Shown piece by piece: positions 11,492 through 23,762 of a DNA stretch of 64,000 bases. The position numbers and the translations under genes are program-made. The stretch lies in assembly GCA_000697665.1 (NCBI GenBank), contig KL197725.1:70544-134543 (forward strand). Reading direction: 5' to 3'. Position 1 is the first letter of the stretch; the number at the start of each line of letters is the position of its first letter. The notes under the pieces are model-generated. The model was not told the origin of the DNA. It ran no database searches and saw only the letters and a program-made list of their open reading frames with translations. This DNA comes from Jaapia argillacea MUCL 33604 (lineage: Eukaryota; Basidiomycota; Agaricomycetes; Jaapiales; Jaapiaceae).

Positions 11492-14400
11492 ATACGATGA
11501 CCTTCCCCTATCTGACCTGCCTTCTCGATAGCGGATGTAGTTCACCATTAACTCCTAATGCAATCTTCTGTCGATTCAGAAGACTCAATGAACAAGATCA
11601 CGAGAATGGATGTCAGCAATAATTTTATTCACGGCTTGGTTAGTATACATGACGAATGGCTCAGGAGAGGATTCAGTAGCGGGATGAACAACAAGCGAGG
11701 ACTCGCCTGCTAAAAAGTAGATTCCCGGCTTCCAACCATGCCCGTCTGCTCGTGGTGAGCTAGGAATCGTCACAACAGTGGCCGGGTCTAACAGGAACTG
11801 GTTATTAACTCGGACGACATTAGAAAAGGTCAAGGGTAGATACAACTTAGAAGCCAAACGATTGATTGAGTGTCGATGCGAAATGTCAGAGAAGTGGAAG
11901 GATCGAATACTGTCACACATCCTCAACACCTCTCTAATAGTTGATCACTGAAAGCCGATGGGTTTGAAACCCGCTGAGTCGGATAAAAACCCAAACTGCT
12001 CGCGACGCAGAGCCTGAACTTCCTCAATTCAGGATTTTGGCGAACCTACGATGGGGAATCGTGTAGCGACTCCATGGTGAAGATCTCCAAAGACGGAGTA
12101 CGTTAAATTGAAGTGTCGACGCTGATGGATTTTGGGGCAGAGAGGGGGTTACGAAGACTGCGATCCAAAGTAAAGGTAGAAGGAAGTTGAAACCAAAATC
12201 CGCTGGGTAGCGAAATGAGTACGGGAGCTATGACTGCGAAAGGAATGACCGAATGAAATCACCGATAACACCAAAACGCCGAGCATGAATCAGCATACAG
12301 GGAGGGCAGAGAATAGAATTAAATACATATTTACCTATGTCCTAATCAGACTCACATATCGCCTCCCCGTCGGATCCAATCTACACATACTTACCTTCTT
12401 CATGAGCGGCTGGATTTGCTGCACCAACACAAGCCTCCGCCCAATAATCGCCTCTTCAACACCCTAACTCTCGCTTCGCCGAAATGGCCTATTGCAGAAG
12501 CGATATCCCAATGAAGCATTTGTAGTGAATAGGAGGGGGTATGAGGGGGGGACCGTCAACTTGGTAGCAGCCTGAGGAGAGGATGGCTACCCGTGGCCGT
12601 TTCGGTGGGGGAAAGAATGCACCCACAAATAGAGTTGCCAATGCCGATGTGTACCACCTCCCGCACAGACCTCTTGTCAGGACGAGAAGGATGGTCCGTA
12701 AAGGTGACGAGAGAACATATAAGCATGTCAGTTAAATACATGCTAGACGGCGATGAAGTCCATTAGAGACGTAGATGGATGAAGAGGATATCCAGTATCG
12801 AGTGGGAAGCGGCTTAAGTGAAAAATGGGCTCCTTGAAAGGTGCGAGTATGTGGGCCCGAAAATGAACGAATGGGTTGGGATGTTTCTATGCATGTAGAC
12901 ACGAGCGTCGCCAGCGACGGTAGCGAGAGGGGTTATTGTTCAACGAGGAGCTGGATTTGAAGGGAGGCGCAACCTGTATAAGAGTGAGTACACTTGATAC
13001 ACGAGGTGGATCGGTGGGATTTACCCTGAGATTTAGCGAGGGGAGGACGAAGACGGGGTACTGACGGTGTATCTGCAACCTATATTGTCAAATTGAACAA
13101 GAATCGCAGACAGAAGAGGTGGTAAAGTGTGTGCGTAGCTTCTTTGCATACCGAAGCACCTAACCAAAACAGTGCAACTTATCTGAAGGATTGGGCTCGC
13201 TGACGGTGTCTCTAACTCATCCCTCGATCCAATCCTCCAGTTGGTTCAGATCAACCTCATTTCTCAGACTGTCTATCTGTCCTGTACTTGCAGTGGGAAT
13301 GAAAGACGAAGGATTCAATGGTGCGTCAGCTTTGGTTTCCATAGTCTCCAGGGTCGGGAAGCGTCGAAGGGTCGCCAGAGGTTTCAGAGAGCTTGAAGGG
13401 CGGGATGGTAGATCACTGACCCCAAGAGCGTGCCCGGACACATTCGGCAGTTTGCAAACACAACCAAACCACGAGACGTGCCGTCATTGGCTGCACAATG
13501 ATCAGCAATCAACGATGAACGTCAAGCTGGTCCCAACGTCTGCACTAAACCCAGTGCGCCAACATGTGTGCATTGAACCCTAAGGGACCCTGCCATCTCC
13601 TCTGCCATCTAAAGTTCTCAAGCGAGCCTCTCAAGCTCATCGATCACTCATCCTCGAATAACTACACGCTGGCCGTCCACCTCACTCTTATCGTCCCTTT
13701 CAACCTCACTCTTGCCTGAACGTCCTTCCAACGGGCTGCGCCTACCCTCTATCCACACCCGCTTACTGGGTAAAGCACAACCCACGCGAACTCAAACGCT
13801 TGCGATTGTCGTAGCCTGCATCTTCCATGACATTCATCCACACTTGCCAACATCTCGTCTCCTCCACATCCGACATTGGCTGAAACTCCAAGGGTGACGG
13901 TACTCGCAGAAGGAGGGCTGCTTATTTGGGGACGTGACATCGTATACCTGTGCAGAACCCTGCCGTTAGTCGGTCGATGCTTTGGATCTTGGGAACTGGA
14001 AAGCACAGTCGGTTTGCTCCCGCTCATCGGTAAGTCCTCAGCTTATCGATGCATACATTCTTTGTGACGCCAATACTCGGACATCAGGTTCCCAACCGAT
14101 CATCCCTATCGCTCACCCAGTCCATCAAGCTGGTCAACAAATCCTAACTCCCCCACCCCCATCGCCCGCATCTCGTGTCCATCCTTACAGTCGAGCGGAG
14201 CTCACATCTTACCGATTCTCCTACAAGGGCTTTGGGATCTGGAAGGAAGGGTTGGATACGGAGTTGCTATCCCAGTCCGAGGGTCTGAGGAGCGGTTTTG
14301 TGAGGAATGGCAGGGATGCTCACGCGTGGTTGGGCTGGATATTGGATGCATTATCAGATGGCGTGACGTTTCATACGAGAGTGGTGTGATTTGAGATCGT

Positions 14401-17054
14401 AGGCTTGGGGATGAAGTAGAACTCGTGGAACTTGCCTCGAGTGGGGCCTTCGATGGGCAGAAATCAAAGGACATTTGTCGTAAGTCCATCTGGTTATCAA
14501 ATCCCGTCCCATTGTTGATCTCAGACATGTCACTCCATCGTCACCTTTCGCAGACCACACCATCGTTCCACTCGATGCTCGGCTCCCTCCCCTCCAACTC
14601 CGTGTGCATATACCCTAACCCAAATGATCAACTTCGGTCTTAACTCCCGTACCTCCCAAACAAACTTGTCTGACCCTGACCTTCGGTCCAACTTCAAGAT
14701 GACAGGCCTTTCTCTCTGCTATCTCAAGCTTGTCATCGACCTCACTCGACTCCCTTCAACCCTTCCTCGACTACTCGAGATTCTGGTCATCCGCCACCTT
14801 GTCACTCAAGTGTGAACATCAAATGATGGATGGTTAAGCGTTGTGCGAAGCGATGGAAAGTTGGGCATCGAGGTACGGAAGGTTAGGTTACTTGCCGTCC
14901 ATTCTACACTTTTCCTGAGCCCCTCGTTCTTCTCAAGAGGCTCGATGCTTTTCGTTCCTCACACTTCAACAAAAATTCTGCCAACACCCTACCCCAACCC
15001 CCTGTCTTTGCCACATCACAAACAACACCAAATTGAACCTCAGCGCTCGTCATGGCCTACATCCTCCTTATTGCCATCACTTTCGATATGGGACAGAAGT
15101 TCCCCGGCTGAGAAGTGTTACCCACTGGGGGATGGTTGCCTGGTTGCAGTTGCGAGATTGTATATGCGTGTAGGACCTTGTCGTTAGTGCGTCGACGCTT
15201 TCGTAAGTCGTCACTTTATCGATGAATACCTGCTTCGTGACTCACGAACTTCAATGTAGAGATCCTGACCTCCGCACACCCACATCGATCGTTCCCATCA
15301 CTCACTCAAAACTAACAAATCCATCTTGGAGGCGAACAAATCTTATCCCATCCCCCACCCCAATCGCCCGCATTTCGTACCCATCCTTATGGTAGATCGA
15401 TAGCGGTGGAACTTAGAGCGAAGGTTTAAGGATTGAGGTAGAACTTGGGCAACTCGCCTCGAGTTGCGCCATCAATGCCCTGCAAGCAAATGACGTTCAT
15501 AGTAAGTCCATCTGTTTATCAAAACTCATCTTCTTGTTGATTTTTGTCCAGGTCACTCTATCGGCGTCGTTTACAGACCTCGTATCATGAGCGTCGCACC
15601 GTCCTGATTCCTATCTCACTGAACCTCGGAATCGCTCCCATTGCTCAACTGGCCTACATGTCATCGAACGTATCACATGAACCGCACACTCACCTTCCCC
15701 GAAACACCTACCTTTCTCACCATGCGTCGTTTGCCTAATGCTCGCACTTGATGCTCAGCTTTCGTCTCCTCTCTCACTCGTTCGGATGCATATATGAATC
15801 GTTTGCCTCCTTTCCACTGTGATAGGGTTTTGGATGGGATTTTTTGAAGCGGATTCCTTTGGAGAGGACGGTTTATTTGCGGCGGAGGTGGATAGATATG
15901 CCTGAGCAGGGCGGGGATCAAGTTATGTTGAGTGATCCTCCCCTATTCGTTACGGACGGCATTGTGGTGAGTCTTCCTTTTCGTGCGTCCCGACTCATGC
16001 CTAATCAATCACCTGTAGAGTTGGTTCCCAAGCCAATTATGGATGTAACTCCTTCCGATGCTCTCCACGCAACCTTCGACGACCTTTGCGTCTCCCTCAC
16101 CAAACTCTCCGCTCTCGACTCGCTTCAACTCGCTCGAACAACCAATTTGGTCTCCTGTACCTACCGCAGCCCAATCCTTCCCGAACTCATACTCCCGCAA
16201 ACAAAACTCCTTTCTCACCACAATCTCACCTCTGACTGGGGTTATCCCACTGGAATCTACCGACCAAATCCCCATCTACCTCGTTCCAAGACGCAAGCGC
16301 TCTTCGGAAAAAGTATAGTCTCCCAGTTACTCCACCCTCGTTCCAATCTCTGGATAATTCTGATTCAACTGGCTTCGATGACTTTTTCCCGTTTGTGAAC
16401 TCGACCCGACTGGATCTTCATCTGTGCGGAGGATTGGAAGCAGACATTGGGTTTGGGAGTAGGATCTCGGTCTTGGCGACGGCGTGAATACGGGAAGTCG
16501 AGTTTTGAGTTTTGTTTGGAAGTTTCTAGTTGGGGTTATCGACGCGTAATCGAGTCCGTTTGGCATGTATGTGTGGTTGCTGGCTCAAATATTTTGGGTC
16601 AGGTTGTCCACCTTCATATTTTCCACCGCCTCAAAACACATGATCGAACTTTCTCGATTTCTTCACCAAATACTGATCGTCCGACATGGCCACCTCGATG
16701 GCTCCTCTGGCTCTCTTCGATGATCCGCTCGTCAACTACTTCCTCACTAATCTCTCACCGATTCACTGGACGTGTGACAACATTCCGCCTGACCCAACGA
16801 GCACGCTTCTGGGTACAATTCCCATTTCTCCTCAAGTTCTTATGTTCCCATCCCACGATTCTTCACTCACTTGGCTGATCAACTCGGCGGTTTGGTTTTC
16901 TAATCCCGCATCTTCGACCTAGTCGTTCAAGGTGGAATTACTGCACTGCTGTACACCAAGAAATATACTATGGGCTCCGAGACACGACGTCAAAAAGAGC
17001 AATCAAGTCCGAAGATGATATCGTCTCGAGTGAGGATGGATGATGTTAGTACAA
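11492..17054. other. Gene-poor region between copies B and C
   Basis: A minus-strand 114-codon frame at 11585-11929 is described separately. The rest has no gene I can support. From 13,800 onward it is duplicated: 13,850-14,100 matches 19,670-19,890, 14,440-14,900 matches 3,040-3,600 and 20,240-20,690, and 15,490-16,920 matches 27,280-28,720. Each duplicate has its own indels and stops. Confidence 0.6.
11585..11929 (-). CDS. Hypothetical small ORF downstream of copy B
   Basis: A 114-codon frame convergent with copy B, ending 94 bp beyond the copy B stop. Its composition is protein-like (LTFSNVVRVNNQFLLDPATV, GIYFLAGESSLVV) with few low-complexity runs, unlike most frames around it. I do not recognise a family. 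It could be the last exon of a larger decayed gene. No splice partner was found with confidence. Confidence 0.28.
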   Translation of the reverse strand: MLRMCDSIRSFHFSDISHRHSINRLASKLYLPLTFSNVVRVNNQFLLDPATVVTIPSSPRADGHGWKPGIYFLAGESSLVVHPATESSPEPFVMYTNQAVNKIIADIHSRDLVH

Positions 17055-18390
17055 CTACAGATGAGGGATGTATGTCGTCCAACAAACAGTCTCGAATGCC
17101 CCAGGAGGGAGAGAGCGAAGCGATTTAAATGCGAGGACCAGTAGTGCAATCCGCGCAATGGCATATAGAATAGGCGTAGCACCTACGAGGAGAAAGAACA
17201 CCGCGTTCACGAGACCAAAGCACCGCAGTGACCTCGATTTTCGAAATTGAAACGCACCCATGGCCAGAAGTGGTGCTAAAGCGATGGTGACAGCGGACAC
17301 ACGCCAGATTAGCTGCTGCGTGTGAGATGGAAATTCGAGTGACCAAGCAAAACAATGAATTACCCCGAATACGCTGGCGATAGGCGCCGAAATCCACGCA
17401 ACCAGATTATCCTCCCTATCCTCGAGATCTCCTGCATAGAATGTGGGCACCTGTAGATCCCCCTCAGCGGGTACGGGGCGCAGGAAGGGCTCGAAGAAAG
17501 CAATGGCCAGGATATCGTAGGGGATTGTGAATACTCTTTGCAGAGGCTGACTCATCCTTGCCAAGCCTCGCACACTCAAAAACACAACCCGCACCTTGGA
17601 ATTGAATCGGACAATAATCCGGACAAAACCATTTCTCCCCTCGTGACGGTCCTCGGCTCCATTTCCCCCTTCATTCCCTCCTTCAAGTAATTCGTCACCA
17701 TGTTCATTAGGCTGCTCGCGAATGGTATACGGGTAACGAACATCGGCGGGCTTATTCCACCAAAACCAGTAGGTGGCCAGATTGAGAACCGTGAATGCAA
17801 GGGTAACAGTTTCGAGTTCGGTGATGGGAAGACGCTCGATGGCACGGCCTAAACATTGAAGGATGAACCACATTGTTTGTGCCAAGACGAGTCCTTTCGA
17901 TATTGCATCACGCTTGCTTCTATCTTGTATGTGAGCCTCTGTGATCGGCGGAAATTCATCGAATTTGAGATGGCTGGATATGGCATTCGGTAGGATGACC
18001 TCCACAGGCACATCCATCTTTCCTCGAACCCGCATAAAGCCACCCATAAGAGTAAAAAACCCATGAGTCTTTGTCCACACATGTTCTTGGATTGGGTATC
18101 AGTGCACCACTTGAGATGCGAAAGCCAAAAAGGACAAGCACACCTGAATGATCCTTTGCTATGCGACGAGCACCGAACCACTGCTTCATAGCCCATACTA
18201 TTACCAACTCTGGTGCAATCAGCGCCATCAACATGAGGCCCACACGGCTGAAAGCAATCTCGATCGATGTTTCATCAGGACCTGGGATGTTTGGATGGAT
18301 GGCCACCCAAGTGCATGAGAAGACCGTCGTAAGGCAACTGGAGACGATGCCCCACGTCGTCCTGTTGTAGCAGACATCGGAGGCAGACAT
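17055..18390 (-). CDS. Multi-pass membrane protein, same family, copy C (425 aa)
   Basis: Two exons: 18390-18144 (247 nt) and 18085-17055 (1031 nt). The intron begins GTGTGC, ends AG and is in phase 1, so the joined frame is 425 codons plus stop. The N-terminus (MSASDVCYN) leads into helix 1 (WGIVSSCLTTVF), HPNIPGP, and helix 2 ending in VIVWAMKQW. Exon 2 carries WTKTHGFF, MGGFMRVRG, IQDRSKRDA, WFILQC, ERLPITELE, YWFWWNKPADVRYP, FYAGDL and SLRSLPPGAF. The last residues are TTYIPHL. I see no frameshift or internal stop. The variable part is the hydrophilic loop (about residues 205-270). Upstream sequence resembles that of A and D. Downstream sequence (16.6-17.05 kb) resembles that of E (28.5-28.86 kb), so C joins two duplicated contexts. 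Confidence 0.92.
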
Positions 18391-20697
18391 GGTGGATGGT
18401 CAGATGACAAGGAAATAGGGCCAGATGAGGATGCGAGGGCGAGGAAAGCAAGCAAGTCTCTGCGCAGTTCTTCAAGTTGGGCATTGGTGCGCAGCGAAAA
18501 GTTGAATTAAGTAGAAAAAAATAAGCAGTGAATTGCCTGACGTTCATTGCCTGCGAGTGCTAGAGGGCTATGAGTGCTGCGAACCTGGGCTAATGGATCC
18601 GATGATGAATGCATTTGCTGTGCAAGCGAGCGCTTGCGCGGGCTCGAAGGTCAAACCTTACTAAAATGCTGCAAAGGGTGAGGTCATTCCAAACAATGTC
18701 AACTTAGACTTATTTTTGGGTCCGAAATCATAGGAAAGTGCGTTATGGATGATCTCAATAGGGACTCAACTCTCGCTCCTAAGCTAAGCAGCCGCCATTT
18801 GCCATGCGCTGCGACACATTGAGAGCTCTCGAAAAAAAAGGAGGTTACGACGTCGTTGATAATATGCTGCTTGTGAGGACTCACCCTCTGAGAGTTGGAC
18901 TCAGGAGGATTGAGAGGTACATTCACTAGTCTTGAACTCTTCAGCCATCGTGCCGATCCGGAGTTCCTCCACAAGCCCTAGGCTTTCACATGAATAACCC
19001 GTTGGAAGAATCAGCAGCCAGAGATTCCACTTAAATGTTGAAGCGAAACCATGTGGGTACTGAATTACAATCAGGAGAATGGATGGTGAAGCCTGTTAGA
19101 TGGGCGAATGAGTTCAGATGAAGGATTGGGGGACACTTCGTAGGAGTCCCGGGATGGGCATGATATAGGGTATTACCGATTTTTTTCGCCCACGTTCGTC
19201 ATAGGCAGATAACCTGATAGGGACTGCATAAGAACACTCGCCAGAGGTTTCGGAGAGGGATGCCCAAGCCCTAACCCTAATTCAGTGCTTGGACACATTC
19301 AGCAGTTCCCAAATATGACCAAACTCCGGGACGTCCTGCCATTAGCTGCACGATGAACGTCAACCTGGTCCTGACATCCAAATGACCCCTGGAGTCGATA
19401 TGCCACAGATCCAGCTATCTTCTCAACCATCTCAAGCTTGTCATCAAATCACTCCCGCTCACTGTCCGTTTGAACAATCTGGCAGTCCACCTACCGTCTA
19501 CTGCGAAACCCTCGTTCTTTCGGCGGGTTATTCAACCCCACTGTCTGGATGCCCCAGTGCTTGGATGAGGGCCGTCTCTCTAAACTGTCTCTGCACCCTG
19601 CATATTGGTACAGCAACTTGAAAATCCACACGAATTCTTCCTAACCTGCACCTTCCCTATGATGTTGATCCCCCCTGGCCCAAGATCTCGTCTCTTTAGC
19701 TCCGATGGTGACGGTACCCACAGAAGGAGGGTTTCTTATTTGGGGATGTGGCGTTGTAGGATCTTGGGACTTCAAAGACGTAACATAAGGTCCCCAGCCG
19801 GATTGCTCGTGTTCCTCGGTAAGTCCACACTTTATCGATGCATACCTTCTTCGTGACGCGAATGCTCAAAAATAGGGCTCCAGCCACTCCTACTGTTCAC
19901 TCAGTGCATCACATTGATCCATACATCCTAACCCAACCCCACCTGATCGCCCGCATGTCGTATCCATCTTTCCAGTGGACTGGAGTCGATAGGGTACTGA
20001 ATCTCGTACATGAGTTTTGGAGTATAGGCGGAAGGGTTGGTGAGGGAGTTGGGTCTCAGTCCGAGGATACCCTGAGGATAGGTTCAGTGAGGATTGGTAT
20101 GGGAGGATTGCATATGGTTTGGCTTTGCGTTGGATCGTATGACACGGGTGTGCTATACAAGAGAGGTATACTCTGAGAACCGAGACTTGTAAGCGAGGTA
20201 GAATTGGGAGGGCTCGCCTCAAGCTGGTAATTAATGATTGTGCCAAAATGCCATCCATCGTAAGTCCATCTGTTCAACAAAATTCATCCCATTGTTGCTT
20301 TCGACATGTCGCTGCAGCAGCGCCTTTCATAGACCACACCATCCTTCCACTTGATGCTCCACTCTCTCCCCTCCAAATCCATCGCACGCACATATCCTAA
20401 CCTTAACGACCGACCTTGGTCCCAATTTGCTGCAACTAGCCCTTACCCTGAGGCCTGTTGTGCGGTTCAACCCAAGACAATCGGCCATCTTCTTCTCAGC
20501 TATCTCAAGCTCGTTATCGACCTCACTCGACCAGCTTCAGCTCTCCCGCCCGCATTCGAACATTCTGGTCGTCCGCTGGCTTATCACTTGGGTATATGCG
20601 TCGAATGATGGACGGTTAGGGGTTGAGCGAAGTTATGGAAGTTTAGTCGCTGAGTAATGGAAAAGTGGGTGTGAAGATTAGGTTACCCGCTGTACAT
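18391..20697. repeat. Duplicated flank between copy C and the solo LTR
   Basis: 18,391-18,900 is the duplicated 5' flank of copy C (see copies A and D). 19,670-20,690 repeats units also seen at 2,870-3,560 and 13,850-14,900. No intact gene is visible. Confidence 0.6.
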
Positions 20698-21213
20698 TGA
20701 TGAAGATCTAATGAAGCGACTGGTTAGAAGCGCACAGGTGGTGAACTCAACGTCTGTACAAAGAGATAAATCCTCAGACAAGGCTTGTAAGACTTGATCT
20801 ATTAGAAAGGTAAATACCTGTACAAAGAGATAAACTACAAGACAGGTTAGTCCAGGAAGTACATAGGATCATACAAGAGACTTACTCCTCAGACAAGGCT
20901 TGTAAGACTTGATCTGAGGAGCTGAGGACGCAACCCACACAGTTTATATAGACTACAGAGAATAGCATGACGTCATAGAAAGAAATGCATAGAAAAGGGT
21001 AGAAACTGTGATCGCACAATACTGAGCAAGGATGATGCGAGGATGGGCAAAGGATTGCTCTATCTACTGACTAACTATCTTACTCAGCTACCTACCAGAT
21101 GACATCATGCTGACTGAGACTGTGTAAGTCGCATTCTAGCAAGTTCCGTCAAGGACAAGCAGCGCGTCTGTGACTGTGATATCACATGATGGTGACATCA
21201 CACTGCTTCAACA
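20698..21213. mobile_element. Solo LTR with 5-bp target duplication TACAT
   Basis: A 516-bp sequence begins TGATGAAG and ends CTTCAACA (imperfect inverted, TG...CA as in LTRs). It is flanked by TACAT at 20693-20697 and 21214-21218. Inside are two direct copies of ctcagacaaggcttgtaaga (about 20,774 and 20,891) and a TATA-like tttatatagac near 20,942. There is no internal retrotransposon sequence, so this is what remains after LTR-LTR recombination. It interrupts a duplicated unit whose uninterrupted form is seen near 3,600. Confidence 0.82.
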
Positions 21214-22124
21214 TACATTTCAATTTTTTCCTGAACCCCTCGTTTTTATCAACAGGCTCAACACTTTTCGTTCCCCAGACTTCAACAAAGACTCTGCCTA
21301 TGTGAGCTCCTGAACCCCATCCCCAAGACATCATAAACAAGCCAGAAATTGAACCCTAGCGTCGTCGACGTTTTGAACACTTGGGGGATAGAGGGGGTGG
21401 TATAAGGACCTGAATCGGTTTGCTGGCTCACGTTGGTTCGTAAGTCTTCGCTTTGTCAATGCATATTCCTTCTTCGTGACCCACATATATAGACACAGGG
21501 ATCCTAAACTCCGCACGCCCACCGATCATTCCCATCACTCACTCAAAACTAACGGAGGCTAAAATTCCGACCCATCCCCCACCCCACTCACTCGCGTTTC
21601 GTATTCACCCCGCCCGTACCCTCCACTTCAGAATACCGCAATCAAATTGTACCATTTTGTCATAATCATTACTCTGAATCTACCACCCAAGACGCACATC
21701 ATCCAACCTACCCGATCGGTCACTAAATCCTCGCCCAATAACTTTCTGGCATACGTCAGCTACTTGCTCTTGAAGCACCTTGCCCCTATTCTCCGCTAAG
21801 TCGCCTGACTTGCAACGAGATTCTTAGAATGAACATGCAAGTTTCTAGGTATGCTCTTTACTCCGTCCAGATTTTGGTCGTTTCTCCTGTTCCAACCCTT
21901 GTGGTTCACCGCCAGTTAACTCTGTGGTTGGATTGTCTGATCAGGTAGCTTTGTTCTCGTAAATGCCTGTACTTCCTCAGTACCTTGACCTGTCGTCTAA
22001 GACTCAATGGCGAACCGCTGCTTCCGAAGATACAATCAATTCGCTCCAACACCACATTGAAGAATAATCAAGTTCAAAGAGCATGGAGTCTCTGGTGAGG
22101 GTGTATGATGTATGCGTATAGCTA

Positions 22125-23762
22125 CTACAGGTGAGGGATGAAGGTTGTCCAATAAACAGTCTCGAATGCTCCAGGAGGGAGAGTGCGAAGCGATCTAAAC
22201 GTGAGGACCAATATTGTAATGCGCGCGAATAAATATGTCAAGCATATAGTTGTTATGAATGGAAAGAACACATACTGGTTAACCTGGCTGCCACGCCTAT
22301 ACATATAGTGATATGTGCCTGCTGCTAGAAGTGGTAATGAAGAAATAGCCACAGCACACACACGCCAAATCAGCTGCTGTGTGTGGGAAGGAAAGGGGAG
22401 AGACCAAGCCAAACAATGAATTGCCCCGAACACGCTGGTGATCAGTGCTGAAATCCACGCGATTAGATTAATATCCCCCCAGTTGAGGGTTCCTGCATAG
22501 AAGGTTGGTACTCGCAGAGACTCCCTCTTTCCGCGACGGAGCGAGAAGAAGGGCTGGAGGAAACCTGTCATGAGCACAAAGTTGGGGGTGATAAGAACTC
22601 TTCGCAGAAGACTCGGCGCACTGCCATAATCCACCCCCGACCATACATCTTGAATTCTGGAACTGATTCTGGCAGCAAATCCCTCAGGCCCACTTGTGGT
22701 TTTATCCTCTCCTTCGGTCACAATCTCGATATCCCCTCTCTCAGGCCAACTTGTGGTTTCATCCTCTCCTTCGGCCACGATCTCTACATTCCCTCCCTCA
22801 GGCCCACTTGTGGTTTCATCCACTCCTTCGGCCACGATCTCGGTATCCCCTCTCTCAGGCCAACTTGTGGTTTCATCCACTCCTTCCGCCACGATCTCTA
22901 CATTCCCTCCCTTAGGCCCACTTGTGGTTTCATTCTCTCCTTCAGCCACGATCTCGACATCCCCTCCAAGAGTGATAAAGCTTACCAATTCAATCACTGA
23001 ATCTTCACCATAACTCCACTGTCCAGAGAAGTCGTCATGCTGAGGGACTTCGTTCTGCCCCCCTCTTACAGAGCCGTCTGGGGCCCGCAGCTCGTGAACA
23101 GGATACGGGCAACGAACATCAACAGGTTTGTCCCACCAAAACCAGTAGGTGGCCAGGTTGAGAACTGTGAATGCGAGGGTAGCAATTTCGAGTTCGGTAA
23201 TGGGAAGATTCTCGATAGCACAACCTAAGCACTGGAGGATGAACCACATTGTTTGCACTAAGATGACTCCCTTTGAGAGTGCGTCACGTTTTCCTTTATC
23301 TTGTATTTGAGCCTCTGTAACAGGTGGCAATTCAGCGAGTTTTTTCAGATCTTTCGGCAAGATCAACTTCAACGGCACCTCTGCCTTTCCTGTTCCTTGA
23401 ACAAGCACAAAGCCGCCCATCAGGATGAAGAACCCATGTGTCTTTGTCCACCCATTTGCTGGGACTCAGCATCAGTATTTTCTTAAGACCAGAACGACGG
23501 GCAAGCGAACTGCACCTGAATGACGCTTAGCGATCCGACGAGCACAGAACCACTGCTTCATTGCCCAAAATATGACTAACTCCGGCGCAATCAACGCCAC
23601 TAATGTGATGCCTAGGTGGCTGAAAGCAACCTCGAAGGATGTTTCGTTCGGACCTGGAATATTTGGGTGGACTGCCGCCCACGTACAAGCGAAAATGGTG
23701 GTCAAGCAGCTGGAAACAATGCCCCACGTCGTCCTTGTATGACAGATGTCGGCAACAGACAT
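22125..23762 (-). CDS. Multi-pass membrane protein, same family, copy D with 19-residue tandem repeat (526 aa)
   Basis: Two exons: 23762-23516 (247 nt) and 23458-22125 (1334 nt), phase-1 intron GTGCAG...CAG, 526 aa. The beginning is typical (MSVADICH, WGIVSSCLTT, HPNIPGP, EVAFSHLG). So are WTKTHGFF-MGGF, IQDKGKRDALSK, WFILQCLGC, ENLPITELE and YWFWWDKPVDVRCP. The loop between helices 4 and 5 is enlarged by five tandem 19-residue units (residues about 248-342) rich in Glu, Thr and Ser. The membrane core then resumes (FYAGTL, SVFGAIHCLAW, SLRTLPPGAF, TTFIPHL). The repeat is a whole number of codons and keeps the frame, so the gene is probably functional. It is about 100 residues longer than C or E. 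Confidence 0.92.
22680..22964 (-). repeat. Coding minisatellite, 5 x 57 bp, in copy D
   Basis: Five contiguous 57-bp units encode 19 residues each, with the pattern G-[DN]-x-E-I-V-x-E-G-x-[DN]-[EK]-T-T-S-x-P-x-x. Units alternate between two forms ending SGPxG and SWPER (order G, W, G, W, G). The present array could therefore have grown as a 114-bp dimer. The DNA alternation is visible on the plus strand as blocks of ctctcaggccaacttgtggt and ctcaggcccacttgtgg. The plus-strand open frames here are only shadows of this periodicity. Confidence 0.95.

Noticed and set aside
22680-22964. CRISPR-like array
   Set aside because: Units are contiguous without spacers, code in frame, and the organism is eukaryotic.
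22650-23000. Plus-strand repetitive proteins over the copy D repeat
   Set aside because: Three overlapping plus-strand frames stay open only because the 57-bp period is a multiple of three; they are antisense shadows of the coding repeat.
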